64,000 nucleotides of DNA, taken from Carya illinoinensis. Lineage: Eukaryota > Streptophyta > Magnoliopsida > Fagales > Juglandaceae. The stretch spans positions 29,369,501 through 29,433,500 of the forward strand of contig NC_056757.1 of assembly GCF_018687715.1 (NCBI RefSeq), in the 5' to 3' direction. Position 1 is the stretch's first letter, and every line of letters starts with the position of its first letter. Below are positions 1 to 12,739 of the stretch, piece after piece. A program made the translations under genes and the position numbers. The notes under the pieces are model-generated. The model was not told the origin of the DNA and made no database searches. It worked only from the letters and a program-made list of their open reading frames with translations.

Positions 1-3000
1 ATGCAAAATTAACAGAAATGAAAGATTGCAGTCAAAGCTGGCGAAAAGATGATCAATAATGCATGCATGGCTGGCTATCATTAACGCATCAAGACGAGGC
101 AAAAACTAAGTTCTGTTCCAAAAGGGTAAATATCAAAAGCCAGCTTTAATTTCCTCCAAAGGATAATTCCAATTGTACTAGTGCTAGTGCTTAATTCATA
201 CTAACAAACAAATTATATTTATAATTAATTAGACTATATATATACACATCAGTACTAATCAATATTATTAATGTCTTTATGATCAACTTCATGATCACTT
301 TAACCTCTTTTGGTTTTCCACAAAATTAAAGTTGATCGCAAGCTAATATAATTATATAAGAGAAATGATATTTGTATTCGTGGAATACACAAACGTTATA
401 TAATTTTTTTTTAAAAAAATAAATAAATATGAAGTCTATATAAAAAAAATTAATTTTTTAATAATAATAAATCTCACTATTTTTCAAAATAATTACGCAG
501 TACTTTTACACCCCACAACTGCATTACTCATCATATAATATTCTAATTTTCTCCACGATTTGTTGCGCCATATTCGACACTAATTTGATAGAATACCGAT
601 CCGGATCGATCAATAGATTAATTCACCAATAATTAAGGTCATGTTTTGACTAATGATTGGACCTACTTTGTGTTTTGACGACCGGACCCCAGCATGCATG
701 CTTTGCTTTGCTCACCCAATCATTTATTTTCCCTTGATTTATATCGTTTTTAATCATGTAGAGATCATCATATATAGGGCTTTTTGATGAGTGGGAGTAA
801 TATTGTGTTCGATGACCAAGTATTGCTTGAGAAGCCCACGACCATCTACGTACGTGTAATCATGACTATTCTCCTGATCTTATTTTCTTTCTTTTTTTTT
901 TTTTTTTTCTTTTCTTTTTGCGAGTAAATGTAATAATTATGAAAGCCCAACCAAACTGGGCTTCCTCATGTGGTTGCAGAATTCTCATTTTCCCCAAGAA
1001 CATGAAGATTTATCAGGAAACCTTGAGGTCCATGAGAAAACAATAAAGGCAAATCAAAAACCAAAACCGAAATACATGAGAAATGGCAAACCCTGTAATG
1101 TCATCCAGATGGGTGTTCTAAAAAATCTTGAAAAGAAAGATTATATTAATATCATTTATAAGGATCAGATTATAATAGATGGAAATTTTTTATCTTACTA
1201 TATAAGATATGATACATTTATCACTATTAAGTGATAAAGAATAATTCAATAAAAGATCATTTAATAATGACAAATGTGTCACATTTTATATATAATATAA
1301 TAAAAGTGAGATTAGAATATGGTGTATAACATTATTCATAAAAAATTAATAAACAAAGAGTCTGGTATGCAATACAATATCTACTAAAACCTGACTGCAT
1401 GTTTGGGATTACGGTGAAAAATATAGTTTATAACTTTAGGATTTATAACTTATAACTTAAGTAATAAGTTTTACTATTAAAAAATTATTTATTGTTTAGT
1501 AATTATGTTTAAAGCCCTTTAAAAAATATTACGTTTATTTGAAAACAAATTAAAAATGTCTTTTGATCTAGAAATTATGTTTATTTAAATTTTTAAATAT
1601 TATTACCATTTCCTTAAAAGTTTAAAAGTTGTAATTATGTAAAAATTATATAGGTATTTTTGTCTATTAACAGTCTTTTTAAAATTTAAATTACGTTTTG
1701 CATTATCTAAAAAAATACGTTTGAGGGTACTTTTCTTCAAATGTACTTTTTAGCTTATTTGAAATTAAAAATGTTTTAATATGTAACATCCAAAAATCTA
1801 ATTTTTCTATTAAAAAGATTTTCAAACTATTTAAATACTTTTTAAAACTCCTACCACAACATCAAATAGTCCCTAAAACTACCATGCAAAGCCACTAAAA
1901 AGCCCACGATTGAGATTGCTAATGAGTACACCAATCAAGGAGATAATGCGCACACCCAAGTCAAGGGAAAAAAGAGCAATCAATTATCAAAAGGCAAGGG
2001 AAAGTTTAGAACATGTGTTGAACGCTTAAATTATAATTTCTTAATAGTAATGAAGTAATTTAAGTAAAGATGTTTGATTGAATTTTGGGAAATAAGAAAA
2101 AAAGATTAAATAAAAATATTTTTAAAATAAGTATTTGTATTGGAATATGTAAAAAATATATTCAAATTTGTATTTGAGTAATAATTAAATAAAAAATTTA
2201 AAATTTAAAGTATAAAAATATTTTATATTTAAATAATATTTAAAAATAAAGTTACGAAAATAGTTGAGAATTTTAAATTGAGAATGTAAGATATTACACA
2301 AACAATGGTTAATCACCTTCTTGGACATTTACTTCTTTCTTCCTCCTCATTTCATATTAAACAAAGAACACAAAATATCATGGATTTATATCCTCCAAAC
2401 CTTGTGGATAGAATGAAATATGTAAATCTTTACTTTTTATTTTTATTTTTATTTTTTTGGCATATTGATGATTATGTGACTTGCCATCAATAGATCGCCA
2501 TTAACTTCAGACGTAGTCGAGAACTCACCGAATAAAGTAAAAAAAAAAAATATATATATATATATATATATTATTTATTATTTTTTCATTATTTTTTTTA
2601 ATTTTTAGATATATATTTTTTTAAAATTTATAATATAATTAAAAAAATACTTTCTTAATTATTAAATTAAAAAAAAAGGCCTTTTTCGGGACAGAAATTC
2701 GGGAGGTTCCATAGCTTTCTGATAACTTCAGTTCATCCAGCCGCCCTTAGCATTTAGTGCGAAAAATATCTCTCTCTCTCTCTCCAATATGATGTGATAT
2801 CATGTATGGATAAGTCTAATGAAGGCAAACCTCAAATGATCACTTTCAACGTCATCAACTGCAGACTGCAAAGTTTAGAAAACGCAGCTGAGCTGAACTG
2901 CTGCTGAAGTCAATACACCATGATGATGAGGCAAAAGCCCAATTCCAACCAACCCAAACCCCGCTCCTCCCCTCCCTCCTTCTCTCTTTCTGTGTGGGCA

Positions 3001-3074
3001 TACCATTACAAAAAAAAAAAAAATTGCAACTATTTTGAGTTCGTCAAATTGGACACGCACCAAACCACTTCAAG
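1..3074. other. AT-rich intergenic DNA, no gene seen
   Basis: No convincing exon is visible. The short open frames here have no recognisable protein content and lie in A/T-rich sequence. Around 360-540 the text resembles one arm pattern of a palindromic AT-rich repeat also seen near 19040-19210, 36345-36510 and 53651-53808. Around 1395-1890 a stretch beginning with TGTTTGGGATTACGG looks like an old MITE. A CT microsatellite lies at about 2769-2785. Confidence 0.6.
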
Positions 3075-3236
3075 TTGGAATCTTGTATCTTGATACTCCG
3101 CTGCGCCAGTTCTACTCGCTTTCCCAACCCTACAAGAAACCAGTTAAATAGACACAATCCCAGCTCAGGATTCGCTTCCATCTCTATCTCTCTGAGCGCG
3201 CGCGTCAAGTTCGCATATTTAATTGAGAAAAAAAAA

Positions 3237-6200
3237 ATGCGATCTCCAATCCTACCTATATCCAACAAGCCTTCGCATTCCTTATTGGGACAGCCATCCC
3301 CTTCAACCATGGCTTCCGTTGCTTCCACACGCACGATGCCACTCATGGGAGGAGAGGATGACCCAACTAGCAGGCTTCCTTTTTCTCCGTCCTTCGAGGA
3401 TGACAAAGCCTCATCCCAAAAACCCCTTCTACCGAGGGCCTTAAACCCCACCACGACGACCAGTTCTAGCTCCTATCAACAGAGGAGGCGCCAGTCATTT
3501 GGCCGCGATGTGGGGCACGCTGCGGCCGAGACGTTCTTGCTGACCCGGTTGACTTTGGAGCTCTTGAGATTTCTTGGGTACCATTTTTTTATTCTTTCAC
3601 GTGATTGTTTTTGTAGATTTGATAATTGCTCTGTTTTGCGATGGCAAGATTGCTTTTAGATTTAATACGTTTCGCAATTTATTCCATAGAGCTAAGATAA
3701 GAATTATATTTGAAGGTAATCTTGATTCTCAGAGAACTTTTTGCACAAGCTTTTCTTGAGTTTCGCCGGGGGGGTATGGAGGGAAATGAGCCGACCGTAT
3801 ATAAACTCACTAAATAGTTGACTCCTTATTTTTCCCCTTCATATATTTGTTCCATGTTTTACCGATCAAAAAAAGTATTTGTTACATGTTTCCGGAAAAC
3901 AAGTGCTTTCAGTTCGAGATTTTGAGGTTTGAATTTCAGCCTCTAAACTTGAAATAGCTGAGACTTCTAAGATCATGGATAGGAAGAGCAGTAATTTTGT
4001 TGCCAACCCTAAAAAGTTATGCTTAGCCACTTCTGATATGAGTAAGGGTAAGGGTTTATCAATCAGGGACCTGCATACTGGCAGGTTGTTTATTGTCACC
4101 TGTAGTTAATTTAGGCCCGGTTTGGTTACCAAATACCAAACTATCTCATCTCATCTAATCTAATCATTACAACTTTCTCAAATTCTCAAACAAAAAATAA
4201 TAAACAATTCAACTTTTTCAAATTTAAAAAGAAAATTAATATTAAAAATTTATATTATAACAATATTTTATTTAATTTTCAACAAAACATCTCAACTGAA
4301 ATGTGTAACCAAACGAGGCCTTAGATTTTTTGTACTTGGGCTGTGCCTCCTTTCCCTATGACTAAAATTTCTTGATTACCTATATAAAAAAAAGGGTTAA
4401 TTTAGATGTTTTAGGACAGATAGTCAAAGCACAATCTTTTCCTCCATGTGCTAAACATAACTCATATGACATGGCACGGTATTTTTTAAGGAATGATATT
4501 GGGAAAAAAAAAAAAAAGAACTAGAAGTTGCTTTTATATGTAAATATGTGAGGAAATTTTGATCATGACGTTTTAAAATGGAATAGAAATATGTCCATGA
4601 AAGTTAAGTAGGCAATTGAGAGTACACATATCAACAAGGTAGTCTAAGAGGGACAGGAAACGCGGAAAGAACTTTGATAGAGTTAGATACCTCGGTAGTT
4701 CGTTTCAAAAGTAATTTCATCTGAAGGAATCAAAAAGTGGCCTCTATATATGACTATGTGATATAATTATGATTATGAAGGTCTAAACATCTACTGAAGT
4801 AGGCAATTGGAGTACACATACGATGTAGGCTCTCTAAGAGGGATCGCAAAGGTGGGACGGACATTGAGAGAGTGTTTAGATGCTGTAATGGTACTTTAAA
4901 AGTAATTGCACCTGAAGAAAATAAGAAATGGACTGTATATGTGACCATGTGATAGAAATATGATAATGGACTAAACATGTGAAGTATGCAATTAGATTAC
5001 ACATATGAAGTAGGCTTTCTTAGGGGGAATAGGAAAGATGGGAAGAACATCGAGTGTTTAGATGACCTGAATGGTACTTTTAAAAGTAAATGCAACTGAA
5101 GAAAACAAGAAGTGGCCTTTGTATGTGACTATGTGATAGAATTATGGTGATGAAGGTCTAAACACGTATGAAGTACGATAGTGACTCTATATGTATGAAC
5201 TTGCCTCTCTAGGAGAGAGAGAGAGGAATAGTTGAGAACTGAGAAAGTTACAAAGGAGAAATAATCTAAAAAGGTGGGGACTATGTCAACTGGTTGGAGA
5301 TGATAGAAAACCCTTGTTTATTTTGTGTGGGTTTTAACATGTAGGTCACTTAACCGCCCTCAAACACTTTTGCAGACACTGGAATGAGGAAGAGAACACT
5401 TGCAGTAGCTCCAACTGCATTTTTGTGATCTTTTAAGTCCTTCAGGGATTTTGATTTTCAGTTTTACATACTTTAATGTTCGTTTGAGATGTTTTATCAA
5501 GCCTGTTTGTATTACCAGATCAAGATGTGTTCTGATCATTTATTTTTATTCAGGGTAGGTTACAAATGGATTACAAGATTTCTTGCCCTTTGTTGTTACG
5601 CCTTGCTACTTTTCCCAGGTTTTCTTCAAGGTTTGTAATATCAAATATTCTGTTGCAATATTTTCATGCATATCAACTTTTTAATTGCCCAAAATTTAGG
5701 CGATGTATATTTTAGCAGTCATTTTTATGTAGCATCAGCTATCTTTTTCCAACTCAGTGGTGCATTACTAGTCTGCTTATCTTTTGCAGTCGGATATTAC
5801 TATTTCTTCTCCCCTCAGGTTCGCAGAAGCATAGTTTATGGTGATCAGCCCAGAAATAGGTAATATTAATGAATTTTATACACCGTTTAATTTCATGGAT
5901 GAGTGGCTTGAATTGTTTTAATTTGTTCTTCAGGCTGGATCTGTATCTACCCAAAAATAGTGAAGGGCTGAAGCCAGTCATTGCATTTGTTACAGGTGGA
6001 GCCTGGATTATTGGGTGAGAGATGCTTTCATTGATGGTTAATGTTTGAACTTGCAGTAGGAAGTCCAGTAAAATAGGAATAATAGCTGAAAAGTTTTTGG
6101 TTCTAGAAACTTGACTCTTAAGCAACAAATAGATTCTTCAGTTAAGTTATGCAATAAATATACAAAATATTACTAACAGTGAAATTTAAAATGGCATTTG

Positions 6201-7128
6201 GTTAGTACTTGCATGAGAAGAGGAAGAAACAATAGCAGAAATGGGTACGAGTAGGTATATCTGGAAACAAGTTGCAAACTGAAAGAGACTATTCTGGGTT
6301 AAATGATTACATGTATGTTTGTTGTAAATATTAGAATCTTGTTTTGATTTGTCGTTCATGTAGTTATAAAATTGAATTTAAATTGCTTATTGGGTAGTCA
6401 GTCTTGACGGATTCTGTTCATTTCAAAAAATTACTTGTTTTTTCTTTACACCATATGCCTGCTTATCTATATCCTCAACATGTTTTGAGAGCTTTTTTTA
6501 TACAGTTACAAAGCATGGGGTTGTCTTTTAGGACAACAGTTATCAGAAAGAGACATCATTGTGGCATGCATAGATTACAGGTGATATGATTTACTCCAAG
6601 CAACAGCATATTGTTGTGCATAACATATCTCATCTAGCCATCACAAACTCTATTCTGGATGAAGTTCTCCTTTGCGATTTGTTTGTTTGTGAAAATACCT
6701 CTATATGATATTTATCACAAAAGCTGTAACATTCTATTTCTTGTAGGGACATTTGTTTATCCCGTTAACCCTAGGGGTTGGCTCAAGTGGTAAAGGCCTT
6801 GGGCTTGGGGTTATGCTCCCCCCAAGTCTAAGGTTCAAATCTCCTTGAGTGCAAACAATCTCTAGGAGCCATCGGACTGGGGGATTTTCCCTTTGAATTA
6901 CCCGATGTGCACTTGCGGGAAACTCCTTGCCAAGGGCTTGTGCACGCCCAGGATTAGTCGTGACATTGTTCCTGGCACCCGGTGCCAATAAAAAAAAAAA
7001 CATTTATTTATCCCTAACTATTTCATAGTAAGGTCACCAATATGCACATTTTCTGATAACTATTGGGAGTGGGATACTCCTTGAGAAAAATGATTACTTT
7101 TCCTCTTAATGAGAAAAAGAGCTCCTTC

Positions 7129-7175
<47 letters not shown>

Positions 7176-9926
7176 ATAGTAAGCTCCTTGAGATATATGA
7201 TTACTACACTCTACAAGCCTTGGAAATCCAACTCTATGGAGATTTGTACCTAATTTACATCAAGCCATTCAGCTCACTATCTAGTACCAAACCTAGAGTA
7301 TGATCCTTACCATACAAAACCTCAAGAACACAACATTTGCCTATCCTATGTCCATCAGAAGTAAATGTTATATATTCCTTGAACATGTCCTAACATCATT
7401 AAGATGTGTGCCTAAGCTCAAACTTCCTGGAAGAGGGAAAGAAGTGCCCCTAAAAAGTAAAGAATATTCTGTTAAATGTGGACCAACCTTGTCTCTTTGT
7501 GATGATGGTGTTGCCTGCATATTACAATTCCCCTCTAATGTGTTCTAATGCTATATATAAGATGGAGTTGACTGATCCAACAATCATTGATAGCTTAAAA
7601 CCCTAAGGTATAACTTGCAGTTTCTTCTGTTTTAATGTTCCGTCTATCAAATCCAACTTCTGTTTTCTTTTTAAAAAAAAAAATGTCTGCCTTGACTATG
7701 AGCTTACATATTGATTTTCTTTTTCATGCACATGGACAAGGAATACGCTTGCTTGAACATTCTTAGGCTGTAGATGTATTGTTGGGTGATTTCTGGGAGA
7801 AGTGCATAAAATCTATCTACCTATAATACCATTTCATTCTGTCATGGGTTTTAATTGACTATTGATGCAGGAATTTCCCTCAGGGGACCATGAGTGATAT
7901 GGTAAAGGATGCTTCCCAAGGTATCTCATTTGTGTGCAACAATATTGCTGAATTTGGAGGTGATCCTGACAGGTAATAGATTATTCTCATTTTTATATAA
8001 ACTTAAAGCATGAATTTATTGTTGGGAATAAAATGGGGTTTTGGAGTTGTTAACGAAGATGTTGCTTGCACTACATTTGCGTAGGATATATCTAATGGGA
8101 CAGTCAGCTGGTGCACATATTGGTGCTTGCACGATCTTGGATCAGGCAATTAAAGAAGCTGGTGAAGGGGAGAGCACTTCTTGGAGTGTCTCCCAGATAA
8201 AGGCTTATTTTGGTTTATCTGGAGGGTAAGTGTATGTTGCGTTTTTTTAACTATATTTTCAAGCACAATAGACAGATCCTATTACACGTTTCTATTGATT
8301 TGACGCTTTCCCTTAAAATGGATTCCAAAGGATTAAGATGATCAACCAGTTTGTCAAGAGGATCATCAGTTTGTCAAGAGATCATAATTGGTTGATTCAG
8401 GTTGTTATATCTGAAATAAGAGAGTTTTGGAGTGTTGGGTCGTGTAGTGATTGTCTACATTTATTCAAGTGTGAACCTTTTTTCTCCCATCATATCATTC
8501 CAGTCTACTTCTTCTTTATCCTTTCCTTCCAAGTGTTTCTTCTGGAGTGTTACAGATTAAAGTGCAGAACTAAATGTGATATTGGGGTGTTAGGGTGAAT
8601 CAACTATGTTGACTTTGTCTTTTCCTAAGTTGAGCTTCAGGGCTTCATAGTTCAACTATGTTTTAACCGAAATTTCTGTAAATCATGCTCATTCCAGTAT
8701 AACTGACGTAACTGAAAGTGTGGGTATACTTTTTTCGATTGGTGAGTAAGGAAAAAAGTGCTATGGTAAATAGTATTGTCTTATTCTAGTTATGATCTTT
8801 TCACCAATTGCATTTTCTTTCAAGCATTTTTGCACCTTATGTTTCTTGTGTTTGAACTTGAAAGTTATGTTCATATTACAGACTTACAGTTATTGTAATG
8901 TCCATAAACAGGTACAATTTGCTTAATCTAGTAGACTACTTCCATAGTCGGGGTCTGTACCGACCCCTTTTTTTAAGGTATGCACCTTCTTAATTTTCAA
9001 ATAAATTATTGCCGTGCATGAAATATAGTTTGGTTTATACTTTTAGAAACACAATCTTTTCTTTATAACCTAATCTCTCCCAGTCACTTCTTTGAACTGA
9101 TCACTTGATTTCATACAGCATAATGGGAGGGGAAGAATCCCTGCGACAATTCTCCCCCGAAGTAATGGTCCAGGACCCGAACATTAAAAATGCCTTGAAC
9201 CTCTTACCACCTATTTTTTTATTTCATGGCACTGCAGATTACTCCATACCTTCAGATGCCAGGTCTGAATCTGCTCTGGACTTAATTGTGTGACTGCATC
9301 TAATTACTTTTAAATCAAATGGTGTACGAGGTTCACTGGGGTGTTGAGATAAGTTTTTATTGCTGAAATTCTTGTTTTAAAGTAATAGTACTACAGTAGT
9401 GTCAATTTTTTTTTTTTTTAATAGAAGTACTATACTGATGTCAAATTATTTAAGGCATTACTACGCTAAAAGGCACTGTTGTCCTTCAGGTCTTATGCGA
9501 TATGATTGCATTGCGTCATGTCCAGTGAGTAGTTATAAAGAGTTAAATCTCGATACAATCTATTAGCATCAGTACCTTACTAGATTCACTGACTATAGTA
9601 TTAATGTTGAATGCGGGGATAACAGAGCCACATGCTATATATATATTGTTCCCCTTGTAAGTGTTTTTACTGAGTAGTTGTGGATACAGATATTTGCTGT
9701 AGATTACATGTTCATTCCTGATCTGCATTTTTAAAACAAACGTCACTTTTGAAATAATAATAAATGTTATTAGTTTGCAATCAACAAGTATAGTTGATTT
9801 CGGGTGGTAATGTCTTAGACTCTTAAATAACAAGTATAGCTGATTTGCAATCAACAAGTATGGTTGATTTGAGATTAAGGAATTATTCCCAGCAAGAAGT
9901 GCCGGAAATACAATAGGAATCCAGGC

Positions 9927-10021
<95 letters not shown>

Positions 10022-12406
10022 AATAACCTGTGTGCCCTACCCATCGCTTTGGCTTGATTTGGGTTAATTCCTAGACCAGTGATCCCAACATTTAGATGCT
10101 ACTGGAGTTGTGTTGCTTGAGAGCCCAAACTTGTTTCGTAGGCTCTAATTATCATCTTCTAACTTTATGCCTAATGTGGTACACATGGAACAAAAGAAAT
10201 GGCCGCTGTTTTGAGGATAAGGAGCGTTCCCCGGACAGCTTTAGGGACTTTTTCTTTCATACTTTGTTACTTTGCGCCCACTCTATTGCATGGAATGGCA
10301 CGGGACTTAATGACTTGTATGATACTATCCGTAGCACGTAGTTTTTGTAACTAGGCTTTTCTTGTATACTCCCTGTGTACTCGAGCTTTGCCTATTTACA
10401 AGGATCAATAAATTTTCTTTTACCTATCAAAAAAAAAATTATCATCTTCTAATAAAGGCTCTTGTTTGATCTCTATGCTTCTCAGTGGGGAATGGCAATT
10501 ATGGCTCTATTGATATTTCTCATTTGCTTTTTGTTGATGATACTCTAATTTTTGTGGAGCAAATCATGGGCACATTCAATCTTTGAGAGCTCACCTTCTT
10601 TGTTTTGAAGTTGTCTCCGGTTTGAGAGTGAATCTTTCAAAGTCTGAATTGTTGCCAGTGGGGGTTGTCCCTAATGCAGTGAATCTAGCTTGACTCCTGA
10701 GAGGTAAGGTATCTTCTCTACCTACGAAGTATCTTGGCCTACCGTTGGGTGCTTCCTTCAAATTAGAGGGGATTTGGAATGCCGTGATTGAAAAGTTGGA
10801 ACGTAAATTGGCTTCTTAGAAGAGGTTATACTTGTCTAAAGAGGGTAGACTTACTTTAATTAAAAGTACCAGTTCTAATCTACCAACCTATTTCCTATCC
10901 TTGTTCCCTCTCCCTATGAAGGTAGCCAATCATATTGAGAGGCTACAATGGGATTTCTTGAGAGGGGGATGGATGATGAGTTCAAATTCCATTCCATCTG
11001 GTGAACTGGTCAACTGTTTGCACATCCATGTCCAGGGGTGGATTGGGGATCTGTAATTGATGAAGTTCAATAAAGCTCTTTTGGGTAAATGGTTGTGGCG
11101 GTACCAACAAGAAAGGGGGGGCCCTATGGAAGTCAATAATAGTATCAAAGGCAATCCACAAGTGGCAGCAATATGGAAGATGACCCCTATATGTATGTGT
11201 TGGTGCATTTGGCAAGAGAGAAATGATAGAAGCTTTGAGGATCGCGAGAGGACACTGGATGAGCTTAAAGTTTTCTTCTTTAAAACCTAGTCCTTATGGG
11301 CGGAGGTCATTGATTTTAATGGACTTAATATAGTCCATAATTTTCTGCTTGTGGTTGTAAATCCTAGTTAGGTACTTCTCATGTATACATCCTATGTACT
11401 TGTCTATGGCTCCTTCCTGTGAATAAAATTTCTTGACTACCTATAAAAGAAAAGGTATCATCCTCTTTTGTGCATTAAGAGTTTTGCTAGTACTTGTCCA
11501 TGATTTTCTGCTTATGGTTGTAAATCCTAGTTAGGTACTTCTCATGTATACATCCTATGTACTTGTCTATGGCTCCTTTTCCTGTGAATAAAATTTCTTG
11601 ACTACCTATAAAAGAAAAAGTATCATCTTCTTTTGTGCAGTAAGAGTTTTGCTGAAACGCTTCTCAAAGTTGGGGTAAAAGCTGAATGCATCTTGTATGA
11701 AGGAAAGACTCACACTGATCTGTTTCTTCAGGTAAGGGAGGACTTAAAATGCATCATTTTTAGTTTATTTGGTCAAGATGTTGCCTTTGTAGAATGGAGA
11801 AACCGCTAAGGTGGTTCAAGTCATTCTTTTTGTCTGTTAGGATGCTCCTTTAATTGACTGAGATTCTTCTTCTCTAGATGGGCTATAGTTTCTATCACAA
11901 TTTTTTTATTTATTTATTAGAATCTATTTCAGCGTTATTTTTCAAAACCATTCATTTTTTGTTCAATGCAACACTAAAACTTCTTCAAATCAATGCTTTT
12001 GTTCTTCCGGTTTCTTCAAGAAACTGTTTTTGGGTTCTTTCCTACCCTGAAATACGGTTCAAGTCATCTTTTGCATAACCTTTCTCATTTTTGGAGCTCT
12101 TTCTTCAGCTACTTTGGCATGCATACTTAAATATATATGCAAGTGACCGTTAATCTCAGTCTAATTATGTCAGTTACTGATTGAGGAAAATTCAAAAAGG
12201 AACTCAGTTGATATAGTTATATATTTAATTCACATGCTATTCAGGACCCAATGAGAGGGGGTAGAGATCAGATGTTTGAAGATTTAGTAGCCATCATTCA
12301 TGCTGGTGATGCGGAGGCCCTACACAGAGATGAAGCGGCTCCTCCAAACAAACGCCTTGTACCTGAATTTATGTTGCAGTGGGCACGCAGAGTCAGCCCA
12401 TTCTAA
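3237..12406 (+). CDS. ICME: Isoprenylcysteine alpha-carbonyl methylesterase (ICME), 11 exons
   Basis: Hydrolyses the carboxyl methyl ester of prenylated CaaX proteins, reversing ICMT; in Arabidopsis it modulates ABA signalling and sits in ER/Golgi membranes (family knowledge). Exons: 3237-3577, 5554-5630, 5790-5859, 5934-6014, 6506-6580, 7871-7972, 8085-8225, 8912-8977, 9119-9262, 11641-11731, 12245-12406. They total 1350 nt, giving 449 aa, slightly longer than the Arabidopsis protein. The alpha/beta-hydrolase signature is complete: oxyanion TGGAW (about 183-187), nucleophile GQSAGAH with Ser256, Asp358 in HGTADYSIP, and His390 in GKTHTD. A hydrophobic stretch at about 118-140 is a likely membrane anchor. 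The start at 3237 was chosen for similarity onset; in-frame ATGs at 3075 and 3309 are alternatives. The large introns are loaded with repeats. Confidence 0.93.
4114..4320. mobile_element. Tourist-like (PIF/Harbinger) MITE in ICME intron 1
   Basis: The left end GGCCCGGTTTGGTTAC and the right end GTAACCAAACGAGGCC form an imperfect terminal inverted repeat. TTA flanks both sides (4111-4113 and 4321-4323), the usual PIF/Harbinger target duplication. The interior is AT-rich and includes AACAATTCAACTTTTTCAAA. Related copies lie at 26393-26608 and, decayed, near 57585-57745. Confidence 0.8.
4613..5222. repeat. Tandem ~190 bp repeat, three copies plus partial flanking copies
   Basis: Units begin at 4613, 4804 and 4989, each with CAATTxGAxTACACAT, then a (T/C)TCTAAGAGGG-like block, then AAAAGTAAxT(T/G)CA and a CTATGTGATA..GAAGGTCTAAACA block. 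Partial copies flank the array: one runs from about 5175 to 5222 and one lies just before 4613. Unit length is 184-191 bp. The array lies in ICME intron 1 and has no coding content. Confidence 0.75.
6764..6999 (+). mobile_element. tRNA-derived SINE in ICME intron 5
   Basis: About 236 bp, starting with an internal Pol III promoter: box A GGCTCAAGTGGTAAAGG and box B GGTTCAAATCTCC about 40 bp later, as in a tRNA-derived head. It ends in an A-run (about 6989-7000). A near-perfect 15 bp duplication flanks it: ACATTTGTTTATCCC at 6749-6763 and ACATTTATTTATCCC at about 7000-7014. The single mismatch suggests a moderately recent insertion. Confidence 0.88.
7130..7172. repeat. (AT)n microsatellite
   Basis: Uninterrupted AT dinucleotides, about 21 units, in ICME intron 5, 130 bp after the SINE. 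Confidence 0.95.
9925..10019. repeat. Compound (TA)n(GA)n microsatellite
   Basis: Eight TA units followed by about 38 uninterrupted GA units in ICME intron 9. On the minus strand this gives a spurious Ser/Leu-repeat reading frame. Confidence 0.95.
10084..11451 (+). mobile_element. Degenerate L1-type LINE, 3' half, in ICME intron 9
   Basis: Reverse-transcriptase text is readable with several stops and frame changes: [10 protein letters not shown] (about 10520-10550), then a match to the thumb/zf-RVT region, then a C-terminal part with [32 protein letters not shown] (about 11057-11290). The tail resembles known plant LINE 3' ends, with GAATAAAATTTCTTGAC followed by an A-rich stretch. It is broken by stops and by a second, nested LINE at 10163-10436. 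The 5' boundary is not clear. Confidence 0.75.
10163..10436 (+). mobile_element. Nested 5'-truncated LINE with poly-A and 16 bp TSD
   Basis: A 274 bp LINE 3' end encoding the C-terminal reverse-transcriptase segment ([19 protein letters not shown]) and ending in an A-run. It is flanked by AATTATCATCTTCTAA at 10147-10162 and again at 10437-10452. It interrupts the older LINE, whose reading resumes at GGCTCTTGTTTGATC. The intact duplication indicates a typical target-primed insertion. Confidence 0.85.
11333..11653 (+). repeat. Tandem duplication of LINE tail plus ICME exon 10 acceptor
   Basis: Copy A (11333-11488) and copy B (11496-11653) are nearly identical. Each contains the LINE 3' tail, an intron end and the first ~13 nt of ICME exon 10 (TAAGAGTTTTGCT). 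Only copy B has the working acceptor TTTTGTGCAG; copy A reads TTTTGTGCAT, so the AG is lost there. Confidence 0.85.
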
Positions 12407-12739
12407 AACCACATATTATATTGTCGATCCCTCAACTAGCCTAAAAAGTACTTCAAAACCCATATTTTTGTTCATTCACCCTCCTACTGTACATACGTAC
12501 GTCACAGTGATGGTTAAAAAGAAACAGCATGACTGAGAAATAAAGAAGACGTTGATATACTCAGAAGATCGTTGTTATTGTAATAGGCCTAGCCTAGCTA
12601 AGACTTACATGGATATTAATTTCTTAGTACACATGCAATTTAACTAAACCATAAGGGTATTATAGAAATGTAAACTGTGATCTTCTTGTAGCTGCTTTTT
12701 GTACTCAGACATCACACAGCAAACATTAAGTAAGTTTGG

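Noticed and set aside
3044..3454. 136-codon minus-strand frame opposite ICME exon 1
   Set aside because: Shadow of the GC-richer coding exon on the other strand; no recognisable content.
6734..7003. 89-codon minus-strand frame
   Set aside because: It is the reverse reading of the SINE at 6764-6999.
9543..10022. 159-codon minus-strand frame starting with a Ser/Leu repeat
   Set aside because: It is the reading of the (GA)n microsatellite followed by AT-rich intron sequence; no protein similarity or splice context.
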